NCBI RefSeq assembly: GCF_023073335.1
Contig: NZ_JADPJG010000035.1
Coordinates: 1-64,000, forward strand
Direction: 5' to 3'
Source: Bradyrhizobium sp. 21
GTDB taxonomy: Bacteria > Pseudomonadota > Alphaproteobacteria > Rhizobiales > Xanthobacteraceae
DNA: 64,000 nucleotides
The translations under genes were made by a program, and so were the position numbers. Position 1 is the stretch's first letter, and each line of letters opens with the position of its first letter. A model generated the notes under the pieces. That model had not been told where the DNA came from. It was given only the letters and a program-made list of their open reading frames with translations, and made no database searches. This document shows, one piece after another, positions 16,691 through 24,409 of the stretch.

Positions 16691-17836
16691 TTACTCCTTG
16701 TCGGACTTGGCCTTTTTCTTTCCGTTGCCCGTGGAATCCCCGTCTTTTCCGTTATCCTTGTCTTTGCCGTTGTCCTTGCGGCGGTTGGTGAAGCGGGCAT
16801 TGCCGAGGCCGGTGCCGATGGTGAGCACGCCCCAGCGATCGACGTCCTGCATGAACGGCACCTCGGAGAGGCCCTGAACCACGCCGTCATTGTGCATCAG
16901 GATCGCGGTGTCGTGCTCGCCGATCTGCGGGATGCCCTCGAGCAGGCTCGCCGGCAGGTTGAACTTGCTGCTCTCCCAATTGCCCGGCAGGTTCTGCGCG
17001 CCTTTCTCGATCGAGCCGTCCGCATTGATCACGCCGGGACAGGCGATGCCGATGAACGGCGCCAGCTTGTAGCCTTCCTTCTCAGCCTCGGTGATCAGCC
17101 CTTTCAGCATCTTCGTCAGCCGCTTCACCGCGCCTTCGCGCGTCGGCTCGTCGTCGGCATGACGCCACAGCTCGGACTTCACGACCTTGGCTTTCGACAG
17201 GTCTTTTGCCTTTTTCCAGCTGGTCTCCACCAGGCCGCAGCGGATGTTGGTGCCGCCGATATCGACCGCGAGGATGCTGTCATGGGCCTCGAAGATCCAC
17301 GACGGCGCCAGATGCAGCGCGCCGAGCAGGCCGGCTTCGTCGGGATGATGGCGGATCGGCACCATGTCGATCTTGAAATCCTCGGACATGAGGATGATCT
17401 CGGTGCGCGCGATCGCGAGCTCGCCGAGCCGGGAATCGCGAAAGCCGCCGCCGACCACGATGCGCTCGGTCTTGGCCCAGGCCTTGGACTTGAGGAAGCG
17501 GCGGGTGACGTAAGCGAGCTCCTGGGCGAAGTCCTCGATGGCGCTGTGCACCACTGCCCAGGCCTCGGTGTCGTCGCCGACCAGGATGGCGTCCAGGGTC
17601 TTCTTGCTGATCTCGTCCGATGCCTCCTTGCCGAACGGGTCCTCGCCGGACTTGCGCAGCGGCTTGCGCCAGCGCTCGAGGATTTCCCGGAACGCGCCCT
17701 TGCTGGCGCGGTCGCCGATGAAGCCGTCCTCGTCCTTCATCTCGATGTTGAAGCTGTCGATATCCACCGAGGGCAGCCGCTCCGCCCCGTGATGGGCGAT
17801 GCCCGTCGTCGTTTTGACCAGCTCGTCCGTTGCCAT
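16691..17836 (-). CDS. ROK-family sugar-kinase-like protein, circularly permuted
   Basis: A 381-residue protein with all the marks of the ROK/glucokinase fold, but in permuted order. RIVVGGGF (adenosine motif, 126-132) and HPDEAGLLGALHLAP (165-178), normally at the C-terminus, come first. ILAVDIGGTNIRCGLVE (phosphate-1, 188-204), FIGIACPGVINADGS, MHND (314-317) and VLTIGTGLGNA (phosphate-2) follow. The zinc-binding CxCGxxGC segment of many ROK repressors is absent, and there is no DNA-binding domain, so a kinase is more likely than a regulator. The tail (about 355-381) is a lysine-, asparagine- and glycine-rich low-complexity stretch. The start at 17836 follows the upstream region shared with rplU. 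Confidence 0.8.
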   Translation of the reverse strand: MATDELVKTTTGIAHHGAERLPSVDIDSFNIEMKDEDGFIGDRASKGAFREILERWRKPLRKSGEDPFGKEASDEISKKTLDAILVGDDTEAWAVVHSAIEDFAQELAYVTRRFLKSKAWAKTERIVVGGGFRDSRLGELAIARTEIILMSEDFKIDMVPIRHHPDEAGLLGALHLAPSWIFEAHDSILAVDIGGTNIRCGLVETSWKKAKDLSKAKVVKSELWRHADDEPTREGAVKRLTKMLKGLITEAEKEGYKLAPFIGIACPGVINADGSIEKGAQNLPGNWESSKFNLPASLLEGIPQIGEHDTAILMHNDGVVQGLSEVPFMQDVDRWGVLTIGTGLGNARFTNRRKDNGKDKDNGKDGDSTGNGKKKAKSDKE

Positions 17837-17975
17837 GAAAGCCCCTTGCCCGTTTGACTTAATTCGTGAGGACAACGGCAGCGGAACCTGTTGGTTGCAG
17901 CGCGGGCAGAGATTCGCTTTGCGGGCCCGGATCGGCCCAAATGCTTCGAATCCGGGCTGTTTTCGGCGGTTTTTC

Positions 17976-18003
17976 TTGACTCCCGAGGGCGAGCGGCTAT
18001 AAG
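17976..18003 (+). promoter_or_regulatory. Sigma-70-type promoter of rplU-rpmA
   Basis: A TTGACT -35 (17976-17981) and a TATAAG -10 (17998-18003) are separated by 16 bases, a near-consensus housekeeping promoter. Transcription would start near 18010, leaving a leader of about 160 bases before the rplU ATG at 18170. Confidence 0.75.
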
Positions 18004-18012
18004 TCCCGCGAC

Positions 18013-18045
18013 CGGCGCGGGGCGTTTCTCGCGCCGCTTGTTTTT
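18013..18045 (+). terminator. Hairpin plus T-run in the rplU leader (possible attenuator)
   Basis: A perfect seven-base-pair GC stem (CGGCGCG, 18013-18019, with CGCGCCG, 18030-18036) is followed at once by CTTGTTTTT. It lies just downstream of the predicted start site of the rplU transcript. Its form is that of an intrinsic terminator, so it could act as an attenuator or as a regulatory 5' hairpin. Function is inferred from form only. Confidence 0.45.
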
Positions 18046-18169
18046 GCGTGGGTTTTCAAAGGGATAATCCCCGCCCGCGCAAAACTCGCATAAACCCATA
18101 GCGACTGACAAAAAGCCGGCCCGGACGATTCCCGTCGCGAGGCCGGGATTTGAACACGGAGAAAAAACG

Positions 18170-18559
18170 ATGTTCGCAGTCATCAAAACCGGCGGCCGGC
18201 AGTACCGCGTCGTTCCGGATGATGTTCTCGAAGTAGGCAAGATCGAAGGCGAAGTCGGCTCGATCGTGCAGTTGAACGAAGTTCTGCTGGTCGGCGGCGA
18301 CACGCCGATCCTGGGTCTGCCCACGGTCGCCGGCGCGTCCGTTGCGGTCGAAGTGCTCGACCACAAGCGTGGCCCCAAGGTCATCGCGTTCAAGAAGCGC
18401 CGCCGCAAGAACTCGCGCCGCAAGCGCGGCTACCGCGACGAGATCACGGTGCTGCGCATCAGCGAAATCCTGACCGACAACGCCAAGCCCACCAAGGGTC
18501 CGCGCCCGAAGCGGGAAAAGGTCGCCAAGGTAGAGGCCGCCGAAGAAGCCGCCGCATAA
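18170..18559 (+). CDS. rplU: 50S ribosomal protein L21
   Basis: A 129-residue protein opening MFAVIKTGGRQYRVVPDDVL, the L21 signature start. The central ILGLPTVAGASVAVEVLDH and the basic KKRRRKNSRRKRGYRD, which contacts 23S rRNA, are present. The C-terminal 25 residues are a lysine- and glutamate-rich extension seen in alphaproteobacterial L21. It is preceded by a clear GGAG ribosome-binding site and followed 97 bases later by rpmA, the usual L21-L27 pair. The transcript probably starts at the promoter at 17976-18003. Confidence 0.98.
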   Translation: MFAVIKTGGRQYRVVPDDVLEVGKIEGEVGSIVQLNEVLLVGGDTPILGLPTVAGASVAVEVLDHKRGPKVIAFKKRRRKNSRRKRGYRDEITVLRISEILTDNAKPTKGPRPKREKVAKVEAAEEAAA

Positions 18560-18656
18560 TTTGATCACGCGCCATCACGAATTGATGCGTGAGAAATTGT
18601 GAAATGATTCCGTCAAGGAATTGATCTAGAAATACTCAGGATTTCGGAGACGAGCC

Positions 18657-18926
18657 ATGGCTCACAAAAAAGCAGGCGGTTCATCGCGTAACGGTCGCGA
18701 TTCCAAGGGCAAGCGCCTCGGTATCAAGGCGTTCGGCGGGGAAGTTGTGATTCCCGGCAACATCATTGCGCGTCAGCGCGGCACCACCTGGCATCCCGGC
18801 CTTAATGTCGGCATGGGCACGGACCACACTTTGTTCGCCAAGATCGAGGGTCGCGTCACGTTCCAGGCCAAAGCCAACGGCCGCACCTTCATCTCGGTAC
18901 TCCCGGTCGCAGAGGCGGCTGAATAG
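18657..18926 (+). CDS. rpmA: 50S ribosomal protein L27
   Basis: An 89-residue protein beginning MAHKKAGGSSRNGRDSKGKR, the invariant L27 N-terminus that reaches the peptidyl-transferase centre. GNIIARQRGTTWHPGLNVGM is also characteristic. The N-terminal cleaved extension found in Firmicutes is absent, as expected for Proteobacteria. It is co-transcribed with rplU and followed by a terminator at 19007-19035. Confidence 0.98.
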   Translation: MAHKKAGGSSRNGRDSKGKRLGIKAFGGEVVIPGNIIARQRGTTWHPGLNVGMGTDHTLFAKIEGRVTFQAKANGRTFISVLPVAEAAE

Positions 18927-19006
18927 ACGGTGGATCAAATTTGGAGTCCGCCGGGTCCCAGACCGAACCGGCGGAGTCCTTGAGATCAAAGAGATCGAAG
19001 GCTCCA

Positions 19007-19036
19007 GGGGAGGCAGGGAAACCGGCCTCCCCTTTC
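19007..19036 (+). terminator. Intrinsic terminator after rpmA
   Basis: An eight-base-pair stem, GGGGAGGC (19007-19014) with GCCTCCCC (19025-19032), is followed by TTTCGTTT. It lies 80 bases after the rpmA stop and before the acetyltransferase gene. Confidence 0.7.
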
Positions 19037-19082
19037 GTTTGACTTGCTCACTTTTCACTTGGTGACTTCGACGGAGCCGGAC

Positions 19083-19676
19083 ATGTTGCAGGATTTTTCG
19101 GGCACGAATTTGCGGGAGGCGAGACCAAGCGTCGTCGCCACCGAGCGGCTGACCTTGCGGCGGCCGACGCTGGCCGACGTCAGGACCATCGCCCTCCTCG
19201 CCAACGACCGCCGTGTCGCCGAAAACACCCGCCGCCTCCCGCATCCCTATTCGCAGGACGATGCCGTCGCCTTCGTCCGTGCCACCGCCGCGCTCGGCAG
19301 CGAGAGCGTGTTCCTGATCGAGCATGACAGCGATCCGGTCGGCATGGTCGGCATCGACCGCTCGACGCCCGACAATGCCGAGCTCGGCTATTGGCTCGGC
19401 GTCGAACATTGGGGCCGGGGATTTGCCACCGAAGCCGCGCGCGGCGCCATCGACTTCTTCTTCGAGGAATTCGAGGACGATCACCTCTATGCGGGTGCGC
19501 GCGTCACCAACCCGGCCTCGCGCAACGTGCTGGAGAAGTGCGGCTTCCAGTGGAGCGGCGTCCAGCTGCATCGCTTCCTGGCGCTGGGCTCGTCCACCCC
19601 CGTCGACTGCTTCCGCCTCTCGCGCGGGGTGTGGTCGTCGTTGAAGAGCTGGAGCAGTGCGCGAAGGATGAGGTAG
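19083..19676 (+). CDS. GNAT-family N-acetyltransferase (RimJ/RimL-like)
   Basis: A 197-residue single-domain acetyltransferase. ATERLTLRRPTLADVRTIAL is the typical first strand and helix of RimJ/RimL-type GNAT proteins. NAELGYWLGVEHWGRGFATE holds the acetyl-CoA-binding loop (GRGFATEA), and NPASRNVLEKCGFQ is the conserved C-terminal motif. It probably acetylates a protein N-terminus or a small amine; the substrate cannot be read. The ATG at 19083 gives MLQDFSGTN; a start at 19044 would add 13 residues. Its position after rplU-rpmA is common in related genomes, but the terminator between suggests separate expression. Confidence 0.85.
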   Translation: MLQDFSGTNLREARPSVVATERLTLRRPTLADVRTIALLANDRRVAENTRRLPHPYSQDDAVAFVRATAALGSESVFLIEHDSDPVGMVGIDRSTPDNAELGYWLGVEHWGRGFATEAARGAIDFFFEEFEDDHLYAGARVTNPASRNVLEKCGFQWSGVQLHRFLALGSSTPVDCFRLSRGVWSSLKSWSSARRMR

Positions 19677-19701
19677 GCATCAGCGCTGCCTCAAATACCG
19701 A

Positions 19702-19748
19702 TGTCGTCCTGGCCTAGTGCGCAATTGCGCACGGGGGCCGGGACGACA
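19702..19748. repeat. Palindromic repeat between convergent genes
   Basis: Outer arms TGTCGTCCTGGCC and GGCCGGGACGACA enclose an inner perfect palindrome TGCGCAATTGCGCA (19718-19731). It resembles the GTCGTCCCGGC family seen again at 47839-47965. It lies between the stops of the GNAT gene and the EamA gene and may stop transcription in both directions. Confidence 0.65.
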
Positions 19749-19760
19749 GTTTGACCGCAG

Positions 19761-20675
19761 CTACGCCGGCGGATTCATCTCTCCGCCGGCACGGCCGAGA
19801 TCACGCTCGCGCAGATAGATATAGAACCCGGCGCCGATGATGATGGCGGCGCCGACGATGGTGGCGAGTGAGGGGACATCGCCGAACACGACGAAGCCGA
19901 AGATCACGGCCCAGACGATCATCGAATATTGGTAGGGCACCACGACGCTGGCCGGCGCCAGCTTGAGCGAGCGGTTCACACAAAACAGCGCCGTCACCGA
20001 GACGCATCCCGCCAGCGCGAAGATCACGAGGCTGCCTGATGTCGGCGGCACCCAGTGGAATGCCGACAGTCCCGCGCCCAGCAAAAACGTGCCGACGAAT
20101 TGCGACGACGCCATCACGATATCGGGCGTCTTGCGTAAGGAGCGCGTGATCAGCATCAGCGTCGCGAAGGACAGGCTGCCGCCGAGCGCGATCAGCGCCG
20201 GCAGGCTCACCGTCTGTGCCGATGGCCGCAGCGCGATCAGCACGCCGCAGAAGCCGATCAGGATCGCCGTCCAGCGCCGCCAGCCGACCTTCTCACCCAG
20301 AAAGATCGCCGACATCGCGGTGACGAAGATCGGACCGGCGAGATAATAGGTGATGACGTCGGCAAGCGGCAGATAGACCGCCGCGAGGAAGAAGGCGGCC
20401 ACCTCTAGCGTCGACAGCACCACACGAAACAGCTGCAAGCGCGGCCGCTCCAGATGCAGGAACTGGTGACGCTGCCGCCAGACCAGCGGCGACAGCAGCA
20501 GCAGCGCCGCACAGGCGCGCAAGAACAGGAGCTGCCCCACCGAATAAGTCCCGACCAGGAACTTGCCCATGGCGTCGCCGAACGAGAACATGAAGATCGA
20601 CAGCACCATGAGTGCAATGCCGGCCAGCCGCGCCGAGCGTTCGTCATAGGCGGAGAGATTCTTGAACAGGGGCAT
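19761..20675 (-). CDS. EamA/DMT-family membrane transporter
   Basis: A 304-residue membrane protein starting MPLFKNLSAYDERSARLAGI, with ten predicted helices in two EamA halves. Examples are IALMVLSIFMFSFGDAMGKF, VVLSTLEVAAFFLAAVYLPL, ALGGSLSFATLMLITRSL and VGAAIIIGAGFYIYLRERD. The first-half motif FGDAMGKFLVG and the paired EPI-like region near the end of each half fit the drug/metabolite exporter family. The reading frame is open far upstream to 21401, but that extension overlaps the MaoC gene on the other strand and is rejected. It is divergent from the MaoC gene (123-base gap). Confidence 0.87.
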   Translation of the reverse strand: MPLFKNLSAYDERSARLAGIALMVLSIFMFSFGDAMGKFLVGTYSVGQLLFLRACAALLLLSPLVWRQRHQFLHLERPRLQLFRVVLSTLEVAAFFLAAVYLPLADVITYYLAGPIFVTAMSAIFLGEKVGWRRWTAILIGFCGVLIALRPSAQTVSLPALIALGGSLSFATLMLITRSLRKTPDIVMASSQFVGTFLLGAGLSAFHWVPPTSGSLVIFALAGCVSVTALFCVNRSLKLAPASVVVPYQYSMIVWAVIFGFVVFGDVPSLATIVGAAIIIGAGFYIYLRERDLGRAGGEMNPPA

Positions 20676-20798
20676 CAGCGCCGTTTTAATCGCGTGGGCG
20701 TGCGGGACAAGCCCGTCTCCGACGAATTGAGCGCATTGTCGCGCCGCGCGCCGCGCGATACGGATCGTTCTCCCAGTTCGTCCTGATGGTGCACCGAC

Positions 20799-21278
20799 AT
20801 GACCGACTTCGACCCGGCCCGGCATCGCATGATCCCCGCGCAACGCTGGTTTGAGGATTTCGTGGTCGGCGAGCGCTTCGTGCTGCCGAGCCGCACTCAG
20901 ACCTCGGCGGTGTTCGCCGCGTTCCAGACCGCGAGCGGCGACACCCATCCGGTGCATTACGATGTGGAGTATTGCCGCAGTCGCGGCATGCCAAACCTGC
21001 TCGCGCACGGTTTTCAGACGCTGATCCACACCGCACCCGGCGCGGGCCTGTTTCCGTTCATGGTCGAGGAGTCCCTGGTCGGCTTCCTCGAGCAGTCGAG
21101 CCGGTTCCTCAAGCCCGTGTTCGCCGACGACACCATCTATCCCGCGCTGGAGGTCACCGAGCTCGTGCCGGGACGCACGACCGGCACAGTCACGCTCAAA
21201 AGCACCGTGTTCAACCAGCGCAAGGAGCTGGTGCTGGAGGGCACGCAGAAATTCCTGATCCGCTGCCGTCCCCTCTGA
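20799..21278 (+). CDS. MaoC-like (R)-hydratase family protein
   Basis: A 159-residue hot-dog-fold protein. FQTASGDTHPVHYDVEYCRS matches the hydratase-2 motif (SGDxHPxHxD), with the catalytic aspartate and histidine. LLAHGFQTLI follows at the usual distance, and SSRFLKPVFADDTIYPALEV is the second conserved strand pair. Such proteins hydrate enoyl-CoA or related acyl thioesters; the substrate here is unknown. It is divergent from the EamA gene and sits before obgE with a 100-base gap. Confidence 0.88.
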   Translation: MTDFDPARHRMIPAQRWFEDFVVGERFVLPSRTQTSAVFAAFQTASGDTHPVHYDVEYCRSRGMPNLLAHGFQTLIHTAPGAGLFPFMVEESLVGFLEQSSRFLKPVFADDTIYPALEVTELVPGRTTGTVTLKSTVFNQRKELVLEGTQKFLIRCRPL

Positions 21279-21379
21279 AGTCGTCTTGGGGTTAAGCACG
21301 GCACGAAATCGCCGAAATTCGGCCGATTTGCGGGTCATTCCGGGTTGCCGCACGTGCCCGGCTGGCCTACCTATGGCCC

Positions 21380-22420
21380 ATGAAATTCCTAGACGAAGCA
21401 AAGGTCTATATCCGCTCCGGTGACGGCGGGAACGGCTGCGTGGCGTTCCGCCGCGAAAAATTCATCGAATTCGGCGGTCCGTCCGGCGGCAATGGCGGCC
21501 GCGGCGGCAATGTCATCATCGAAGTCGCCGACGGGCTGAACACGCTGATCGACTATCGCTACCAGCAGCACTTCAAGGCCCAGAAGGGCGAGAACGGCTC
21601 GGGCTCGGACCGCCATGGCGCAAACGGCAAGAACATCGTGCTGAAGGTTCCCATGGGCACGCAGATCTTCGATGAGGATCGCGAGACCATGATCCACGAT
21701 TTCACCACTGTCGGCGAGAAATTCGTGCTGGCCGAGGGCGGCAATGGCGGCTTCGGCAACGCGCATTTCAAGACCTCGACCAACCGCGCGCCGCGCAACG
21801 CCAATCCCGGCCAGCCCGGCGAAGAGCGCTGGATCTGGCTGCGGCTGAAGCTGATCGCGGATGCGGGCCTCGTCGGCCTGCCCAATGCCGGCAAGTCGAC
21901 CTTCCTCGCCAAGGTCAGCGCGGCCAAGCCGAAGATCGCCGACTATCCCTTCACCACGCTGCATCCGCAGCTCGGCGTCGTGAATGCCGACGGCCGCGAA
22001 TTCGTGCTGGCGGACATCCCCGGTCTGATCGAAGGCGCGCATGAAGGGGTGGGCCTCGGCGACCGCTTCCTCGCCCATGTCGAGCGCTGCCGCGTGCTGC
22101 TGCATCTCGTCGATGCGACCTGCGAGCATGCCGGCAAGGCCTATAAGACGGTGCGAACGGAGCTGGACGCCTATGCCGGGCAGCTCACCGACAAGATCGA
22201 GATCGTCGCGCTGAACAAGATCGACGCGGTCGAGCCGGACGAGTTGAAGAAGCAGAAGGAGCGGCTGAAGCGCGCCGCCAAGAAGACGCCGCTGCTGCTC
22301 TCCGCCGTCACCGGCGACGGCGTGAAGGAAGCGTTGCGCGCATTGGCGGACGTGATCGGCGAGAGCCCGGTCTCCGCCAAGGCGAAGAGCGCGGCCGAAG
22401 CGGAGCCGTGGTCGGTTTGA
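21380..22420 (+). CDS. obgE: GTPase Obg/CgtA
   Basis: A 346-residue ribosome-associated GTPase. The glycine-rich Obg fold fills residues 1-158 (MKFLDEAKVYIRSGDGGNGC, GGPSGGNGGRGGNV). The G domain follows: P-loop GLPNAGKSTF, switch region IADYPFTTLHPQLGVV, G3 DIPGLIEGA and G4 NKID. The short C-terminal tail is typical of alphaproteobacteria. Obg monitors 50S assembly and (p)ppGpp, and in related bacteria it heads a cluster with proB and proA, as here (proB at 25573), although a sulfatase and a binding protein intervene. Confidence 0.97.
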   Translation: MKFLDEAKVYIRSGDGGNGCVAFRREKFIEFGGPSGGNGGRGGNVIIEVADGLNTLIDYRYQQHFKAQKGENGSGSDRHGANGKNIVLKVPMGTQIFDEDRETMIHDFTTVGEKFVLAEGGNGGFGNAHFKTSTNRAPRNANPGQPGEERWIWLRLKLIADAGLVGLPNAGKSTFLAKVSAAKPKIADYPFTTLHPQLGVVNADGREFVLADIPGLIEGAHEGVGLGDRFLAHVERCRVLLHLVDATCEHAGKAYKTVRTELDAYAGQLTDKIEIVALNKIDAVEPDELKKQKERLKRAAKKTPLLLSAVTGDGVKEALRALADVIGESPVSAKAKSAAEAEPWSV

Positions 22421-22437
22421 ACAATCCGGCTTGAAGA

Positions 22438-22544
22438 CCTCATGGTGAGGAGCGCGGAACGCGCGTCTCGAACCATGAAGGCCCGGCTCTCGCCCGTGGC
22501 CATCCTTCGAGACGCCCGCTGGTCGCGGGCTCCTCAGGATGAGG
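22438..22544. repeat. Long palindromic dispersed repeat, left of sulfatase
   Basis: The element begins CCTCATGGTGAGGAGCGCG and ends CTCCTCAGGATGAGG. Internal arms CGTCTCGAACCATGAAGG and CCTTCGAGACGCCC pair to make a long imperfect hairpin. A second copy of the same family lies at 24279-24387, immediately after the sulfatase stop. Elements of this type are abundant between genes in Bradyrhizobium. Confidence 0.85.
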
Positions 22545-22640
22545 CCCGTTACTTGTGACGCAGCGGAATCGGGCGCCCTGCTTGTCTTCGCGCCCTCGAT
22601 AGCGCAGCATCCGCCAATCAAAAAACGGCAGGGATGCTTC

Positions 22641-24275
22641 ATGGCGCGCGCGAAGAACGTTCTCTGGATCATGTGCGACCAGCTTCGCTACGACTATCTC
22701 GGCTGCACCGGCCATCCCACCTTGAAGACGCCGAACATCGACGCCATGGCCAAGCGTGGCGTGCTCTTCAGCAAGGCCTATGTGCAATCGCCGATCTGCG
22801 GCCCGTCGCGGATGTCCTTCTACACCGGCCGCTACATGCGCTCGCACGGCTCGCACTGGAACGGCTGGCCCTTGCGGGTCGGCGAGCCCACCCTCGGCGA
22901 TCACCTCAAGAAAATCGGCGTGCGCAACGTGCTGGTCGGCAAGACCCACATGGCGCCCGATCTCGAAGGCATGAAGGCGCTCGGCATCCCGCCGGAATCG
23001 ATGATCGGCGTGCACGTCGCCGAATGCGGCTTCGAGCCATATGAGCGTGACGACGGCCTGCATCCGACGGGACGGCCACGTCCGAAATACGACGAATATC
23101 TGCGCCAGCAGGGTTTTGATGCGCCCAATCCCTGGGAGCATTGGGCCAATTCCGGTGCGGCCGAGGACGGCTCCTTGCAAAATGGCTGGCTGCTGGTGCA
23201 TGCCGATAAAGCCGCGCGCGTGCCGGACGAGCATTCCGAGACACCTTACATGACGCGCCGCGCGATGGATTTCATCAGCGAAGCGGAGACCGACGGCAGG
23301 CCGTGGTGCCTGCATCTGTCCTACATCAAGCCGCACTGGCCCTATATCGCGCCCGAACCCTATGCCAGCATGTATTCGACGGATGACATGATCCCGGCGA
23401 TCCGCTCCGAGCACGAGCGCCAAAACCCGCATCCGGTGTTCGGCGCCTATATGGACATGCGCTACTCCCGCAACATGGCGCGCGACGAGGCCCGCGAGAA
23501 GGTGATCCCGACCTATATGGGCCTGATCACCCAGATCGACGACCAGGTGGGCGTGCTGATGAAATTCCTGGAGGCGCGCGGCCTCTCGGACACCACCATG
23601 ATCGTGTTCACCTCCGATCACGGCGATTATCTCGGCGATCACTGGATGGGCGAGAAGGATCTGTTCCACGAGCAATCGGCGAAGATTCCGCTGATCGTCA
23701 TCGATCCCTCGCAAGAGGCCGACGCGACGCGCGGCACGCGCAGCGATGCGCTGGTCGAAGGCATCGATCTCGCGCCGACCTTCGTCGATTATTTCGGCGG
23801 CAAGGTGCCGGGCCACATCCTGGAAGGACGCTCGCTGCTGCCGTTGCTGCGCGGGCCGACGCCGCCCAATTGGCGCAAGGTGGCCTTCTCCGAATACGAC
23901 TATTCCATGCAGGACGTGCGGCTGAAGCTGAACCAGCCGATCGAACGCTGCCGCCTGTTCATGGTGTTCGACGGCCGCTGGAAATACATTCACGCCTCCG
24001 GCTTCCGCCCGATGTTGTACGACCTCGAAACTGATCCGGAAGAGTTTCTGGATCGCGGCGACGATCCTGATTGCGCCGGCATCATCGCGCGGTTGCAGGC
24101 GGAATTGTTCGACTGGGCGCTGCACCCCAACGACCACATCACCACGCCCCGCGAGAAGATCGCGGCCTACGCGGACAACCAGCTCCAGGTGAAGGCCGGC
24201 GTCCTGATCGGCATCTGGGACGAGAAAGAGCTCGCGTCGATCAAGGACGGAATCGCGCAGCGCGCGAAGCTGTAA
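22641..24275 (+). CDS. Sulfatase / phosphonate-monoesterase family hydrolase
   Basis: A 544-residue alkaline-phosphatase-superfamily enzyme. NVLWIMCDQLRYDYLGC supplies the first metal-binding aspartate. SPICGPSRMSFYTGRY carries the C-x-P-S-R sequence in which the cysteine is matured to formylglycine. FTSDHGDYLGDHWMGEKDL supplies the second metal DH pair. Length and motifs fit sulfatases, or the phosphonate monoester hydrolases of rhizobia; the substrate is not resolved. There is no signal peptide, so it is cytoplasmic. The start at 22641 is chosen because the preceding frame reads through a dispersed repeat. Confidence 0.85.
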   Translation: MARAKNVLWIMCDQLRYDYLGCTGHPTLKTPNIDAMAKRGVLFSKAYVQSPICGPSRMSFYTGRYMRSHGSHWNGWPLRVGEPTLGDHLKKIGVRNVLVGKTHMAPDLEGMKALGIPPESMIGVHVAECGFEPYERDDGLHPTGRPRPKYDEYLRQQGFDAPNPWEHWANSGAAEDGSLQNGWLLVHADKAARVPDEHSETPYMTRRAMDFISEAETDGRPWCLHLSYIKPHWPYIAPEPYASMYSTDDMIPAIRSEHERQNPHPVFGAYMDMRYSRNMARDEAREKVIPTYMGLITQIDDQVGVLMKFLEARGLSDTTMIVFTSDHGDYLGDHWMGEKDLFHEQSAKIPLIVIDPSQEADATRGTRSDALVEGIDLAPTFVDYFGGKVPGHILEGRSLLPLLRGPTPPNWRKVAFSEYDYSMQDVRLKLNQPIERCRLFMVFDGRWKYIHASGFRPMLYDLETDPEEFLDRGDDPDCAGIIARLQAELFDWALHPNDHITTPREKIAAYADNQLQVKAGVLIGIWDEKELASIKDGIAQRAKL

Positions 24276-24278
24276 AAC

Positions 24279-24387
24279 CCTCATGGTGAGGAGGCGCGAA
24301 AGCGCCGTCTCGAACCATGAAGGCCCCCGCCGCTGCAGCCGGGCCTTCATCCTTCGAGACGCGCGTTCCGCGCTCCTCAGGATGAGG
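24279..24387. repeat. Long palindromic dispersed repeat, right of sulfatase
   Basis: Second copy of the element at 22438-22544, with the same ends (CCTCATGGTGAGGAG and CTCCTCAGGATGAGG) and the same internal CGTCTCGAACCATGAAGG and CCTTCGAGACGCGC arms. It starts three bases after the sulfatase stop and ends 22 bases before the stop of the convergent Bug-type gene, so it could serve as a two-way transcription barrier. Confidence 0.85.
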
Positions 24388-24409
24388 GGATGGAGTAGCG
24401 CGCGGCGCC

